64,000 nucleotides of DNA from NCBI GenBank assembly GCA_947623305.1, contig CANQGQ010000013.1:1-64000 (forward strand), written 5' to 3'. Position 1 is the first letter of the stretch. Each line of letters starts with the position of its first letter. This DNA comes from an uncultured Alistipes sp. Lineage in GTDB: Bacteria > Bacteroidota > Bacteroidia > Bacteroidales > Rikenellaceae. Made by a program: the position numbers and the translations under genes. This document shows positions 39,701-48,989 of this stretch, in pieces. Under the pieces are notes generated by a model. That model was not told where the DNA came from and did not search any database. It saw only the letters and a program-made list of their open reading frames with translations.

Positions 39701-41259
39701 CCCGTCTATTGCGTAAAATCGTTTCATTCGCGGCAGCCGTTCTTCCCGTTGCAGGCTGGTTGTATGCCCAGCAGCCGGTTGTGGAACCCCGCCCGACGAG
39801 ATTGGAGGCCGATCGGCAATATGCTGCTCTTTTGGAAGAAGACAAGGCGTTGCAGGCGCAGCAGGATTCGATCGCTCGGGCGATGGAGAATCTGCGGATT
39901 CTGCTGCGGACGAATCCCGCGGAGCGCAGCCGTATTTCGGAAGAAATTTTGCAATTGGAAAATCGGATGTTCGAAATCCGGAGTGCCAAGAGCCGGGTCG
40001 TTGATCGAATCAATGCGCTGGAGCAGGAATGGGTGTTGGCTCAACTGGAAGGTTCCGATACGTTGGAGGATGCCGCGTGGCCGGAGGAACCGACGAAGCA
40101 AGTGATTGTCGTCTCCAAAGGGCCGAAGTCGCGCAACTTGGTTTACAACAGCTATTTCCGTGAAAATCTGCCGGAAGCCGATTTCGCCGCTTTGATCGAG
40201 GCGCAGCGTTTGGAGAGGCAGGCCGAAGAGTTCGCAACCCGTTATTTCGTTCGTTACGACACGTTGTCGATGTTGGCGCGGTCGTATGCGGAAGCGACTG
40301 CCGAAGAAGAAGCCGCGGCGATTTATGCACGACTTGATTCGCTGGCCGATTCGAACCGCTCGTTGGCGGATTCGCTCGCCGCGACGTGGAACTATATTTT
40401 CGACAACAAGAGTTACGCCTATGGGTATCTGCTGGACAAACTCGGCTGCGAACAGCAACTGACGGATCAGGAAACCCGCCTTTCCGAAGCGATGTTGCAG
40501 TTGGCCGAATTGCGCGATAAGACGACCTCCGATCAGCTGGCCGACTATTTCTTGCGCAAGCGGGTGTCGGTCGATTCCGAAGTGGAGGTCGCACGATTGC
40601 TCGGTTTGGATGCGGCTTGCGATTCGCTCATGCAAGTGGCTGCCCGATTGAAGTCGGTCGATTTCCGCGTACCGAAGATCGAGGTTGCCGAACGATTCTT
40701 CATTGATTACGAGGAGCTCGCATTTTCGAAAGTTCCGAAATATACGATTCGGCACCCCATTCCCGAATGTCGGATTTATGAACGCGGCACGATCTATCGG
40801 ATTTTGCTCGGTACGTTCAATACGAAACGGGCGGTTTCGTTGTTCAAGGGGGCTTATCCGCTCTATTACCGAATCGACGATGCAAAGAAGTGGAACTATT
40901 ATGCCGGCGGCTTCGCAACGCTCGCTGAGGCGGAAGCCGCGCAGCAACAGCTGAAAGAGAAGGGTTTCGCTCATCCGGAGATCGTCGTTTGGACGCATGG
41001 CGCTTACCGCAATCTGGCTGAATCGCCCGATGTGCATGCGCAGGCTTATCGGGTCGAAATAACGAACACCGAAGTCCTCTCCGAAGCGGTTCGGACTGCG
41101 ATTGCAGCTGTTGCCGGCGATGCGGAAATCTCCAAAGTCGGTCAAAATCTCTTTGTCGTGGGGCTTTTTTATGATCGGGCGATCGCCGATGCCGTGGCGG
41201 AAACCATTCGGAAAACGGATGACCGGTTGCAAATAAATGTGGCCGAAATGCCGCAATAA
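39688..41259 (+). CDS. Signal-peptide protein with C-terminal SPOR-like domain
   Basis: Long helical region followed by IYRILLGTFNTKRAVSLFKGAYPLYYRIDDAKKWNYYAGGFATLAEAEAAQQQLKEKGF. Confidence 0.7.
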   Translation: MVEITRLLRKIVSFAAAVLPVAGWLYAQQPVVEPRPTRLEADRQYAALLEEDKALQAQQDSIARAMENLRILLRTNPAERSRISEEILQLENRMFEIRSAKSRVVDRINALEQEWVLAQLEGSDTLEDAAWPEEPTKQVIVVSKGPKSRNLVYNSYFRENLPEADFAALIEAQRLERQAEEFATRYFVRYDTLSMLARSYAEATAEEEAAAIYARLDSLADSNRSLADSLAATWNYIFDNKSYAYGYLLDKLGCEQQLTDQETRLSEAMLQLAELRDKTTSDQLADYFLRKRVSVDSEVEVARLLGLDAACDSLMQVAARLKSVDFRVPKIEVAERFFIDYEELAFSKVPKYTIRHPIPECRIYERGTIYRILLGTFNTKRAVSLFKGAYPLYYRIDDAKKWNYYAGGFATLAEAEAAQQQLKEKGFAHPEIVVWTHGAYRNLAESPDVHAQAYRVEITNTEVLSEAVRTAIAAVAGDAEISKVGQNLFVVGLFYDRAIADAVAETIRKTDDRLQINVAEMPQ

Positions 41260-41312
41260 TCGAAATTATTGATTATCTTTAAACCCGTTAATTATTCCCA
41301 ATCGTCGCGATC

Positions 41313-41774
41313 ATGTTTTATATCGTCTTGCTCATTTTTTTAGGGTTGCTTTTTCTGGTGGCGGAATTGGTGCTGTTGCCGGGGGTGTCGATCGGCGCTT
41401 TGTTGTCGTTGGTATGTTACGGCAGTTCGATTTATTTGGCTTTCCGCGATTACGGCCCGTTGACCGGATTCATCGTCGTACTTGTGATTTTGGTTTTGTC
41501 GGTCGTGTCGGTCGTCTTTTCCTTGCGGGCCAAGACGTGGCAGCGCTTCTCGCTCAAACAGGAGATCCGATCGTCGTCGATGCCCGAACCGGACAAAGAA
41601 TTGCAGGTCGGCGCTCGTGGAAAAAGCGTTTCGCGTCTCTCTCCGATGGGAAAAATCAGAATCGACGGTCGACTCTATGAAGCCAAGTCGCAGGATGTCT
41701 ATATTGATCCGCGCAGCGACGTGGAGGTCGTCGGTTTCGAAAATTTCAGCGTGATTGTCAAAAAAGTCGAATAA
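41313..41774 (+). CDS. NfeD-like membrane protein
   Basis: Hydrophobic N-terminus; LSPMGKIRIDGRLYEAKSQDVYIDPRSDVEVVGFENFSVIVKKVE; upstream of floA. Confidence 0.85.
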   Translation: MFYIVLLIFLGLLFLVAELVLLPGVSIGALLSLVCYGSSIYLAFRDYGPLTGFIVVLVILVLSVVSVVFSLRAKTWQRFSLKQEIRSSSMPEPDKELQVGARGKSVSRLSPMGKIRIDGRLYEAKSQDVYIDPRSDVEVVGFENFSVIVKKVE

Positions 41775-41792
41775 TTCAATAAATCTGCGATT

Positions 41793-42761
41793 ATGATGGA
41801 TCAAGGAATGCTTGCTTTGGTTGTTTTCGTGAGCCTCGTTGCCGTATGGCTCATCTTCTATTTCATCCCTGTGGGGCTGTGGTTTTCTGCGCTGGTGTCC
41901 GGTGTGCGGATCAGCCTGTTGCAGTTGATTCTGATGCGTTGGCGCAAGGTGCCGCCCTCGACCATCGTGTCGTCGATGATCGAAAGCACCAAGGCCGGCC
42001 TTTCGCTCAACCCCAATGAACTGGAAGCACATTACCTGGCCGGCGGTAATGTAACGAATGTCGTTCATGCGTTGGTGTCGGCCCAGAAAGCCGGTATCGT
42101 ACTCGATTTCCGGATGGCGACGGCGATCGACCTGGCCGGTCGCGATGTGTTCGAGGCCGTGCAGATGTCGGTGAATCCCAAAGTCATCAATACGCCGCCG
42201 GTCGCTGCGGTTGCCAAAGACGGTATCCAGTTGATCGCCAAGGCCCGCGTTACGGTGCGCGCGAATATCAAGCAGCTGGTCGGCGGTGCCGGTGAGGAAA
42301 CGGTGCTGGCGCGTGTCGGCGAGGGAATCGTCTCGTCCATCGGTTCGGCCGATACGCACAAAATCGTGTTGGAAAATCCCGATTCGATCTCTCGCGTCGT
42401 ATTGGAAAAGGGCCTCGATGCCGGAACGGCTTTCGAAATCCTGTCGATTGATATTGCGGACATCGACGTCGGTAAGAATATCGGCGCTCAGTTGCAGATG
42501 GATCAGGCGCAGGCCGATAAGAACATCGCACAGGCCAAGGCCGAAGAGCGTCGCGCGATGGCGGTCGCCCTTGAGCAGGAGAACAAGGCCAAGGCGCAGG
42601 ATGCTCGTGCCAAAGTGATTCTGGCCGAGGCCGAAGTGCCGCTTGCGATGGCCGAGGCGTTCCGTAACGGCAATCTCGGGGTGATGGACTATTACAAGAT
42701 GAAGAACATCATGGCCGATACGTCGATGCGCGAGACGATCGCCAAGCCGGAAAAGAAATAA
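41793..42761 (+). CDS. floA: Flotillin-like protein FloA
   Basis: [47 protein letters not shown]...[33 protein letters not shown]. Confidence 0.93.
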   Translation: MMDQGMLALVVFVSLVAVWLIFYFIPVGLWFSALVSGVRISLLQLILMRWRKVPPSTIVSSMIESTKAGLSLNPNELEAHYLAGGNVTNVVHALVSAQKAGIVLDFRMATAIDLAGRDVFEAVQMSVNPKVINTPPVAAVAKDGIQLIAKARVTVRANIKQLVGGAGEETVLARVGEGIVSSIGSADTHKIVLENPDSISRVVLEKGLDAGTAFEILSIDIADIDVGKNIGAQLQMDQAQADKNIAQAKAEERRAMAVALEQENKAKAQDARAKVILAEAEVPLAMAEAFRNGNLGVMDYYKMKNIMADTSMRETIAKPEKK

Positions 42762-42785
42762 GCGGAGCGGTTCGCTTCCGTAGAC

Positions 42786-42820
42786 ATCCTTGCAGGAAAA
42801 TCCCCTGCAAGGATTTTTTT
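42786..42820 (+). terminator. Terminator after floA
   Basis: atccttgcaggaaaatcccctgcaaggattttttt. Confidence 0.8.
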
Positions 42821-42880
42821 TGTAAATCTATACTTCTGTGTATCAACCAACGGTCCGGAAAATCGGTTTGTTTCGGCATC

Positions 42881-42951
42881 CCGACCGAAGTCCCCGCCAA
42901 GGCGGGGATTTAGGGGTGGGTCAAAACTGAATACACGGCCGAAGGCCGTGA
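42881..42951 (+). repeat. Dispersed two-hairpin structured repeat, copy B
   Basis: ccgaccgaagtccccgccaaggcggggatttaggggtgggtcaaaactgaatacacggccgaaggccgtgagg. Confidence 0.8.
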
Positions 42952-43013
42952 GGAACGGCGGTCGGATTTGAAAATTCGGGCCAAAAACGCGGGTACTTTG
43001 TAAGAAACTCCAA

Positions 43014-43775
43014 TCAATGCACCTTTTCCGGCAGGGTCTCGCCGACCGGTTCGCTTTCGAGTCGGTCGCGCCACTTGATGGCTGCGTGGGTGCCGTCGCA
43101 ATAGGGCTTGTTGGCCGATTGACCGCAGCGACAAAGCACTACCCGATTGCGGATTTCGTAGGTGTCGCCTGATGGATGCAGGATCGGTATGCCTCCGCGT
43201 ACCCATAGCCCGCCGCTGGAACCGATGGCGTCATCCTCGATCAGTCCGAGGCTGGGCTCGAATCGGAACTCGAACGGTTGCAAGGTCCGACGATCTCGAG
43301 CAGTCAGTCGTCCGCTCGGACACATCGAGGCTTCGCGGATCGCCAGGCGGCGGGCCTCCGGTGCTTCGGAATGCTCCGTCAGTTCCCAGGCGTCGCCGTG
43401 CGGATGGCAGAATCGGGCGAAAACACACAGTTCGGCACGATCCAACAGATCGACCGTTGCCCCTTCGATCGTTTCTATAGTGTCTGGATCCGTCTCGGTC
43501 GGGGCCGTAAGTTGCGGATCCCATTCCGCCTGCGTATGGCTGCCGTCGCAGTACGGATGTCGTCGGGATGCGCCGCAGCGGCAAAGTGCGGTCGGTTCCG
43601 TCTCGGTGGAGAAATGGCGCCCCTCCTGAAAGTACCAGCTTTCGTTGTTGTCGTCCGGCATGATGTATTGGGCCGAGAGCGGCGGGCGTCCGTAGACTAA
43701 ATAGGGCCCTTGTTTCGAAATGGCGATTCGGATCGTTTCGTCGGTGTCGTTTGCGTCGTTTTTCGGATGCTGCAT
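43014..43775 (-). CDS. CDGSH iron-sulfur protein with two CDGSH motifs
   Basis: LCRCGASRRHPYCDGSH and LCRCGQSANKPYCDGTH; Met at 43775. Confidence 0.9.
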   Translation of the reverse strand: MQHPKNDANDTDETIRIAISKQGPYLVYGRPPLSAQYIMPDDNNESWYFQEGRHFSTETEPTALCRCGASRRHPYCDGSHTQAEWDPQLTAPTETDPDTIETIEGATVDLLDRAELCVFARFCHPHGDAWELTEHSEAPEARRLAIREASMCPSGRLTARDRRTLQPFEFRFEPSLGLIEDDAIGSSGGLWVRGGIPILHPSGDTYEIRNRVVLCRCGQSANKPYCDGTHAAIKWRDRLESEPVGETLPEKVH

Positions 43776-43892
43776 ACTATTTCCGTTTGTTTTTCGTTCG
43801 TTCACCGATGGCAAGAATTGTTCCATCCGGATTTCCGGAAGCCGGAGACGGAATTTATGAAACAATAATTTGTTTCTGCGTCCGGCTTATGC

Positions 43893-43900
43893 TATCTTTG
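43893..43900 (+). promoter_or_regulatory. -7 box TATCTTTG
   Basis: TATCTTTG with TTTG at 43869-43872, 20-bp spacing. Confidence 0.65.
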
Positions 43901-43918
43901 CCGCAGAATGTGCTGACT

Positions 43919-45373
43919 ATGAAAGATACGAAAGTTTTTTTTCTAAAATGGGGTTTCGTCGTAGCGATGACGATGGTGGCGGCGATGGCCGTTTCGTGCA
44001 GCGACGATGACGAGGAGGACGGCGGTCTGTTGTCGTTCGAGGTGCCGTCGGTCTATTTTTCCGGAGCGGGTTCGCAAACCGTCGTTCCCTTTTCGGCGAG
44101 TGGGGTCGAACGCTTCTATATTTCGAGCAAACCCCAGGGCTGGGGCGATGACAATGTGGTGATCGACGCCGTGAAAAAGGAGCTGACGATCGTTGTTCCT
44201 GCACCGTCCGAGGATGGCAGTGTCGAGCTGTCGGGAACGGTAACGCTCAGCGGTTATAACGCGGCGAATAAAGTGAAAAGCGCTTCGCTTTTCGTCGGTG
44301 TCGTTGCCGAAAAATCGCTCGAAGGCCCGGCCAACAGCTTTATCGCCAATGAAAAAAATACGCATTACTCGTTCAGCCCGGTGCGGGGCGACGGGGTCGG
44401 GGTGGAGCCGGCCAATGTCGGTGTGATCTGGCAAAGTGCCAGCAAGTTGCTGCAATACGTTTATCTCGATGAGAACGATCGGATTTCTTTCTATGTCGGT
44501 GCGGATGCCGAACGGACGGACGAAATCATGCGCGGCAATGCACTGATCGGCGCTTACGATGCGACGGGAACCTTGTTGTGGAGTTGGCACGTCTGGACTG
44601 TGCCGTATGATCCGGAGCTGGATGTCGTCGAGTGGAACGGTTTTCAGCTGATGGGGCGGAATCTCGGAGCCCTCGATCAGTCCAATGCGTCCGCCGAAGA
44701 ACGGCTCGCTTCCTACGGCCTGTTCTATCAATGGGGCCGGAAGGATCCGTTTGTCGGGCCGGCCGGTTATCGGGCGAATAACGGATCGTCCGCAACGATT
44801 TACGATGCGGAGAATACGATTACGAAATTGTCGTTCGTTGAATCTTCCGAGGAGACCGGAACGGAGGCGTATGCCCAGCAGCATCCGTTGAATTTCATCA
44901 CGAGTACGAGCGAGAGCGGGTACGACTGGATGTGGAATGCGACCGAGACCGGATGGAGCAAGAAGAACGATCCATGCCCTTATGGATGGAGGGTCGCACC
45001 GGCAGCCGCATTCAGAGGCTTGCAGCTGGACGGAGTGCCGACCGCTGCCGATGACGATCTTTTCGGATGGCCGTTGACCGATGGCGCTACGAGCTCGCTC
45101 TTCATGGCGGCCGGACGTCGGGTCTATCTGAACGGCAAAATTCAGAACATCTATCAGCCCGAACCAGCTCCGGAAACGATCGCTGCGCGCGGCAATTCGG
45201 CGGAAGAAGCGCAACCCTGGGTCGGCCTGTATTGGTCGGCGGATGCGGTCGATGCGCGAAAGTCGGCGGCGCTCTATTTCTGGTACGATAAGCAAAATGC
45301 GACGGGCGGAATCGCTCCTTTGGTATCCTATGCGCGTGCGAACGGTTTGTCGGTACGGTGCGTGAAAGAGTGA
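43919..45373 (+). CDS. Bacteroidetes surface lipoprotein of unknown function
   Basis: MKDTKVFFLKWGFVVAMTMVAAMAVSCSDDDEEDGG lipobox; C-terminal WMWNATETGWSKKNDPCPYGWRV. Confidence 0.75.
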   Translation: MKDTKVFFLKWGFVVAMTMVAAMAVSCSDDDEEDGGLLSFEVPSVYFSGAGSQTVVPFSASGVERFYISSKPQGWGDDNVVIDAVKKELTIVVPAPSEDGSVELSGTVTLSGYNAANKVKSASLFVGVVAEKSLEGPANSFIANEKNTHYSFSPVRGDGVGVEPANVGVIWQSASKLLQYVYLDENDRISFYVGADAERTDEIMRGNALIGAYDATGTLLWSWHVWTVPYDPELDVVEWNGFQLMGRNLGALDQSNASAEERLASYGLFYQWGRKDPFVGPAGYRANNGSSATIYDAENTITKLSFVESSEETGTEAYAQQHPLNFITSTSESGYDWMWNATETGWSKKNDPCPYGWRVAPAAAFRGLQLDGVPTAADDDLFGWPLTDGATSSLFMAAGRRVYLNGKIQNIYQPEPAPETIAARGNSAEEAQPWVGLYWSADAVDARKSAALYFWYDKQNATGGIAPLVSYARANGLSVRCVKE

Positions 45374-45432
45374 TCGGGCGATGTTTCGCGATATTTTGTG
45401 AAAAATAATTTTGCGGATTCGGAAATTCGGCT

Positions 45433-45440
45433 TATCTTTG
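45433..45440 (+). promoter_or_regulatory. -7 box TATCTTTG upstream of tRNA-Pro
   Basis: TATCTTTG with TTTTG at 45409-45413. Confidence 0.65.
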
Positions 45441-45474
45441 TGCGCTTTTAAAAGATAAGGGTATTTTATTTGTT

Positions 45475-45549
45475 CGGGGTGTAGCGCAGTCCGGTTAGCG
45501 CGCCAGCTTCGGGAGTTGGAGGTCGCTGGTTCGAATCCAGTCTCCCCGA
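45475..45549 (+). tRNA. tRNA-Pro (anticodon CGG)
   Basis: Cloverleaf from CGGGGTGTAGCGCAGTCCGGTTAGCGC; anticodon arm CCAGC-TTCGGGA-GTTGG; T arm GCTGG-TTCGAAT-CCAGT. Confidence 0.9.
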
Positions 45550-45556
45550 CAAGATG

Positions 45557-45591
45557 AAAAAGATTTCCGCAGAAAAGCGGAAATCTTTTTT
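45557..45591 (+). terminator. Terminator after tRNA-Pro
   Basis: aaaagatttccgcagaaaagcggaaatctttttt. Confidence 0.75.
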
Positions 45592-45626
45592 GTTGAGTGC
45601 CGAATCCAATCCAGAACATGCGCAAT

Positions 45627-46322
45627 ATGAAAAAACTGGTCGTTTTTACCGGCGCCGGCGTGAGTGCCGATAGCGGATTATCGACTTTCCGCGATGCGGA
45701 GGGTTTGTGGGCGAATTATCGGATCGAAGACGTTTGTACGCCCGAGGCTTTGGCGCGGGATCGTGTTACGGTCGTGAAGTTCTATAACGAACGGCGCCGT
45801 GAAATGCTGGCTGCGAAGCCCAATGCGGGGCATGGCGCGATCGCTGCTTTGGAACAGGATTTCGCCGTCGAAGTGGTAACGCAAAATGTCGATAATCTGC
45901 ACGAACGGGCCGGTTCGACCCATGTAACTCATCTGCATGGCGAATTGACCAAGTTGCGATCTTCCCGTAATCCGGATTTGATCGTGCCGCTCGATGGCTG
46001 GGAGCAACGGCTGGAAGCTACGGCCCCCGATGGTTCGCTGCTGCGACCGCATATCGTCTTTTTCGGCGAGGCGGTTCCTCAGTTCGAACGGGCTGCGGAA
46101 ATCGCGGCACAAGCCGATTTGATGGTAGTCGTCGGTACTTCGTTGGCGGTCTATCCTGCTGCCTCTTTGGTGCGTTATGTCCGTCCGGAAATACCGCTTT
46201 TCGTGGTCGACCCGGGTAATCCGGATACCTCCGGCATCCGAAATCCGCTGACCGTTATTCGTAAACGGGCAGCCGAGGGGATGCCCGAGCTGGCCGCGCT
46301 GTTGCGGGAAAAATATCGTTGA
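45627..46322 (+). CDS. cobB: Sir2-family NAD-dependent deacylase
   Basis: MKKLVVFTGAGVSADSGLSTFRDAEGLW...VVTQNVDNLHERAGS...HLHGEL; alternative start 45597. Confidence 0.93.
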   Translation: MKKLVVFTGAGVSADSGLSTFRDAEGLWANYRIEDVCTPEALARDRVTVVKFYNERRREMLAAKPNAGHGAIAALEQDFAVEVVTQNVDNLHERAGSTHVTHLHGELTKLRSSRNPDLIVPLDGWEQRLEATAPDGSLLRPHIVFFGEAVPQFERAAEIAAQADLMVVVGTSLAVYPAASLVRYVRPEIPLFVVDPGNPDTSGIRNPLTVIRKRAAEGMPELAALLREKYR

Positions 46323-46359
46323 AATGGAAAAGGGTCGCTTTATGGAGCGGGGGAAAGCC

Positions 46360-46572
46360 CTATAATTTATGGTAATGGCAATAGAGCAGCTGCCCGTTGT
46401 CATCATGCAGGTGCATGCCGCCGCCCAAACAGTAACGGAACATCTTGCAGTCGGCGCATCCGTCTTGTCGAGCCCATTCGCGGCCGTAGAAAGCGGCTAT
46501 CATCTTTAAACAGCATGAACCGCAATCCATGGCGTCGGGCTGCCGGTCAAGAGGAAAACGATGGAGCTTCAT
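46360..46572 (-). CDS. Chimeric ORF: C39-peptidase-like N-terminus fused to a copy of the radical SAM/SPASM C-terminus
   Basis: MKLHRFPLDRQPDAMDCGSCCLKMIAAFYG (C39-like) + REWARQDGCADCKMFRYCLGGGMHLHDDNGQLLYCHYHKL (same as the tail of 48990..50066). Confidence 0.75.
   Translation of the reverse strand: MKLHRFPLDRQPDAMDCGSCCLKMIAAFYGREWARQDGCADCKMFRYCLGGGMHLHDDNGQLLYCHYHKL
46361..46483 (+). repeat. Direct repeat (copy 1) of the radical SAM gene 3' end
   Basis: About 5 mismatches over 123 nt against 48991-49113. Confidence 0.9.
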
Positions 46573-48899
46573 CGCATTCGGTCGATTTCCGTCCGGCTAC
46601 CCGATTTCGACCGGTACTGATATTGGGATTTGCCGAATTTATAAGTTATGTTCAGACTGACGTACCGTGAATCGTCCGTGAAAAGATTCCAGTTGCCGCC
46701 CGGCAAAACGGAGCGCTGATACCCCTGCGATTTGCGGAAAAGGTCGTTGGCCGTAATCCGGCATGACAGGGCCCCTTCCAGGAAATCCTTGCGCAAAGAG
46801 GTATACAGATTCCAATAGGAACCGGAGTAATAGGTTCCCCGGCTACCGGCGCTGCACCAGTCGAAACTCACGTCCCACATCAGCTTTCCGGGCAAGATGA
46901 ACGTATTGGTTGTATACACCGCCCAATGGGGCGTATCGTTGTTCCGGCGAATACCCTCCATGTCGACATATTTGTATTCCGACCCGGACAGGCCTGCATA
47001 GAGCGAAGTCGTCCACCACTTGCAGAGATCTTTGTTATAGCTCGCGCTGACCACGAACGACCGGGACTTCGGTTCGTTGACATAACCCACGGTATGTACA
47101 TAAGGATTCTCTTCGTCGCGGGAAACGGTGAAAAAAGTCGGGTGGATATGGTAATTGTAGCCGAGACGAATGTTCAAATCTTTCCACAAACCCAGCGTCA
47201 GTTGAAATACATGCGACTTTTCCGATTTCAGGTCGGGATTCCCCTTTCGGGTCATGAGCGAATCGGCGGAAACCAACGTCGGATCGAGTTCAGTCAGCGA
47301 CGGACGGTTCAAACGTTTGGTATAAGAGATGCCGATTTTGAGATTTTCGGATAGGTCGTATCCGAGAAGCACGCTCGGAAACCAATCCAGCGTCGAACGG
47401 GCAACATACCGGATGCTGTTGTTGCGCCCCTCCCGGCTGTTGTATTCGGCTCTCAGACCTCCACGCAACTCGATCTTGTCGTTGACGCGGGCCGTCAGCG
47501 AAACATAACCAGCCATATTCCACTCCGTAGACCTGTAATCCTGCGAAGAGTTGGTGCTGCCGGTCTGAACGGTAAGATTATCGGCCTCGATCCGATAATA
47601 TTTCAAGCCGGTTTCCATCCGCCATGTTTTGCCGATCGGCTTGCAGTAATCGGCTCTCAACGAATAGAGGTCGTTGGTTCCGGCATTGTCGTTCGTGTTG
47701 ATGAACGGCTTTTCCGGAACGGGCGTACCTTCCGGCACGTTATAATAAGGATGGGTGCTTTTGCCGTCGGAACGGTAGAAATCGCCCACCACGGCGAATG
47801 TTTGCCCCAGCGTATCTATCTGCCAATCGTAATAAACCGACTGCCCGATTTGCCAGGAGCGGGTATTATCGTCGGAATAGGTTGCGAACGGTCGTAGCCG
47901 CGGATCGTCCGACCAAGAATAGGAATAGTCGTCGCCTATGCTGCGTGCATGGTATCCCGTACTTTGCAATCCGACGGTGTGCCCTTGCGCCGGGGTGTAG
48001 GACAAGGCGACATGATATTGCTGGTTCCGTTCGCGGAAAAGATACTCCGTATCATGAAATATCTTATAAACGTCGTCTGGTGAAATATGTCCGTACTCGC
48101 CATTGTTGCCGCGATCGCTGCGGTAACCGTAATATAAGGAGACGCTGAATTTGTCTTTGGACCAATGCCCTTCGGCGAAACCTCCGGCACTCGTTTTTCT
48201 GGACTGCGTGAACGTGCCCCCGAGCCGGACGGAATAACGATCTTCTTGTCGGATCGTGCGAATGAGAATGACGGCGTTGCCTTGGGCATCGTATGCGGCG
48301 GGAGGATTGTCGATGATTTCGATGCTCTTGATATTCTGCGGATTGAGCATCTTGATCTCTGCGGCCGACTGCACGCGGCGATTATCCAGATAGATCGTAG
48401 CGGCTCCTTTCCCGAAAACGCCGATGTCTCCGTTGCGGTCCACCGTCAATCCAGGCGTTTTTCGGAGCATCTCCACGCCGTCCGCTGCACTGTTCAAGAT
48501 GCTCCCTTCAACCTGCACGATCATTCGATCCGGCTTGCTTATGATCGCAGGGCGGCGGGCCTTCACCACGACTTCGTCGATGGTCTCGACGGCCGGCATC
48601 AAGATCAAGGTTCCGACATCCTCCTGTCCTCCCCGCAGAGTCAAAGGCCGCATCAGATCCTCGTATCCCAATCCGGAAAGTTGCAGCAGAACGCTGCCCG
48701 CAGCTTCGGTTTCGACCGAAAGATTCCCATTGAAACACGCCGTGCCGGCAATGAACAATGAATCGGAAGCCCTGAGAATCATCGCATTGAAACAATCGAT
48801 CGGAACTCCGTCCTTGTCTTGCACCGTTCCCCGGACATGCGTTTGCGAAAAGGCACTATTGCCCAATACCGCCAATATGCAGCAAAGAAAAAACCTCAT
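46569..48899 (-). CDS. Outer-membrane beta-barrel protein (TonB-receptor-like)
   Basis: Signal peptide, carboxypeptidase-like region, VETIDEVVVKARRPAIISKPDRMIVQVEGSILNSAADGVEMLRKTPGLTVDRNGDIGVFGKGAATIYLDNRRV plug-like region, long beta-rich C-terminus. Confidence 0.88.
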   Translation of the reverse strand: MRFFLCCILAVLGNSAFSQTHVRGTVQDKDGVPIDCFNAMILRASDSLFIAGTACFNGNLSVETEAAGSVLLQLSGLGYEDLMRPLTLRGGQEDVGTLILMPAVETIDEVVVKARRPAIISKPDRMIVQVEGSILNSAADGVEMLRKTPGLTVDRNGDIGVFGKGAATIYLDNRRVQSAAEIKMLNPQNIKSIEIIDNPPAAYDAQGNAVILIRTIRQEDRYSVRLGGTFTQSRKTSAGGFAEGHWSKDKFSVSLYYGYRSDRGNNGEYGHISPDDVYKIFHDTEYLFRERNQQYHVALSYTPAQGHTVGLQSTGYHARSIGDDYSYSWSDDPRLRPFATYSDDNTRSWQIGQSVYYDWQIDTLGQTFAVVGDFYRSDGKSTHPYYNVPEGTPVPEKPFINTNDNAGTNDLYSLRADYCKPIGKTWRMETGLKYYRIEADNLTVQTGSTNSSQDYRSTEWNMAGYVSLTARVNDKIELRGGLRAEYNSREGRNNSIRYVARSTLDWFPSVLLGYDLSENLKIGISYTKRLNRPSLTELDPTLVSADSLMTRKGNPDLKSEKSHVFQLTLGLWKDLNIRLGYNYHIHPTFFTVSRDEENPYVHTVGYVNEPKSRSFVVSASYNKDLCKWWTTSLYAGLSGSEYKYVDMEGIRRNNDTPHWAVYTTNTFILPGKLMWDVSFDWCSAGSRGTYYSGSYWNLYTSLRKDFLEGALSCRITANDLFRKSQGYQRSVLPGGNWNLFTDDSRYVSLNITYKFGKSQYQYRSKSGSRTEIDRMR

Positions 48900-48977
48900 G
48901 ACAAATCGTACTATTTAGTTCCTGAAGCTCGAAAAATTATTTCCCATAATTGTTTGAGATGTTGGAATGAGAAGCCT

Positions 48978-48989
48978 CCGCCAAGGCGG
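48978..48989. repeat. Short hairpin CCGCCAAGGCGG, possible degenerate relative of the dispersed repeat
   Basis: Same 12-mer core as hairpin 1 of copies A and B; abuts the radical SAM stop codon. Confidence 0.4.

Noticed and set aside
39724-41256. 510-aa minus-strand ORF opposite the SPOR-domain gene
   Set aside because: Shadow ORF; the sense strand has a signal peptide and SPOR-like domain and is in operon order with trkH.
43943-45625. 560-aa minus-strand ORF opposite the lipoprotein and across tRNA-Pro
   Set aside because: Runs through a tRNA gene and opposite a lipoprotein with its own promoter; translation is low-complexity Arg/Ile/Gly-rich.
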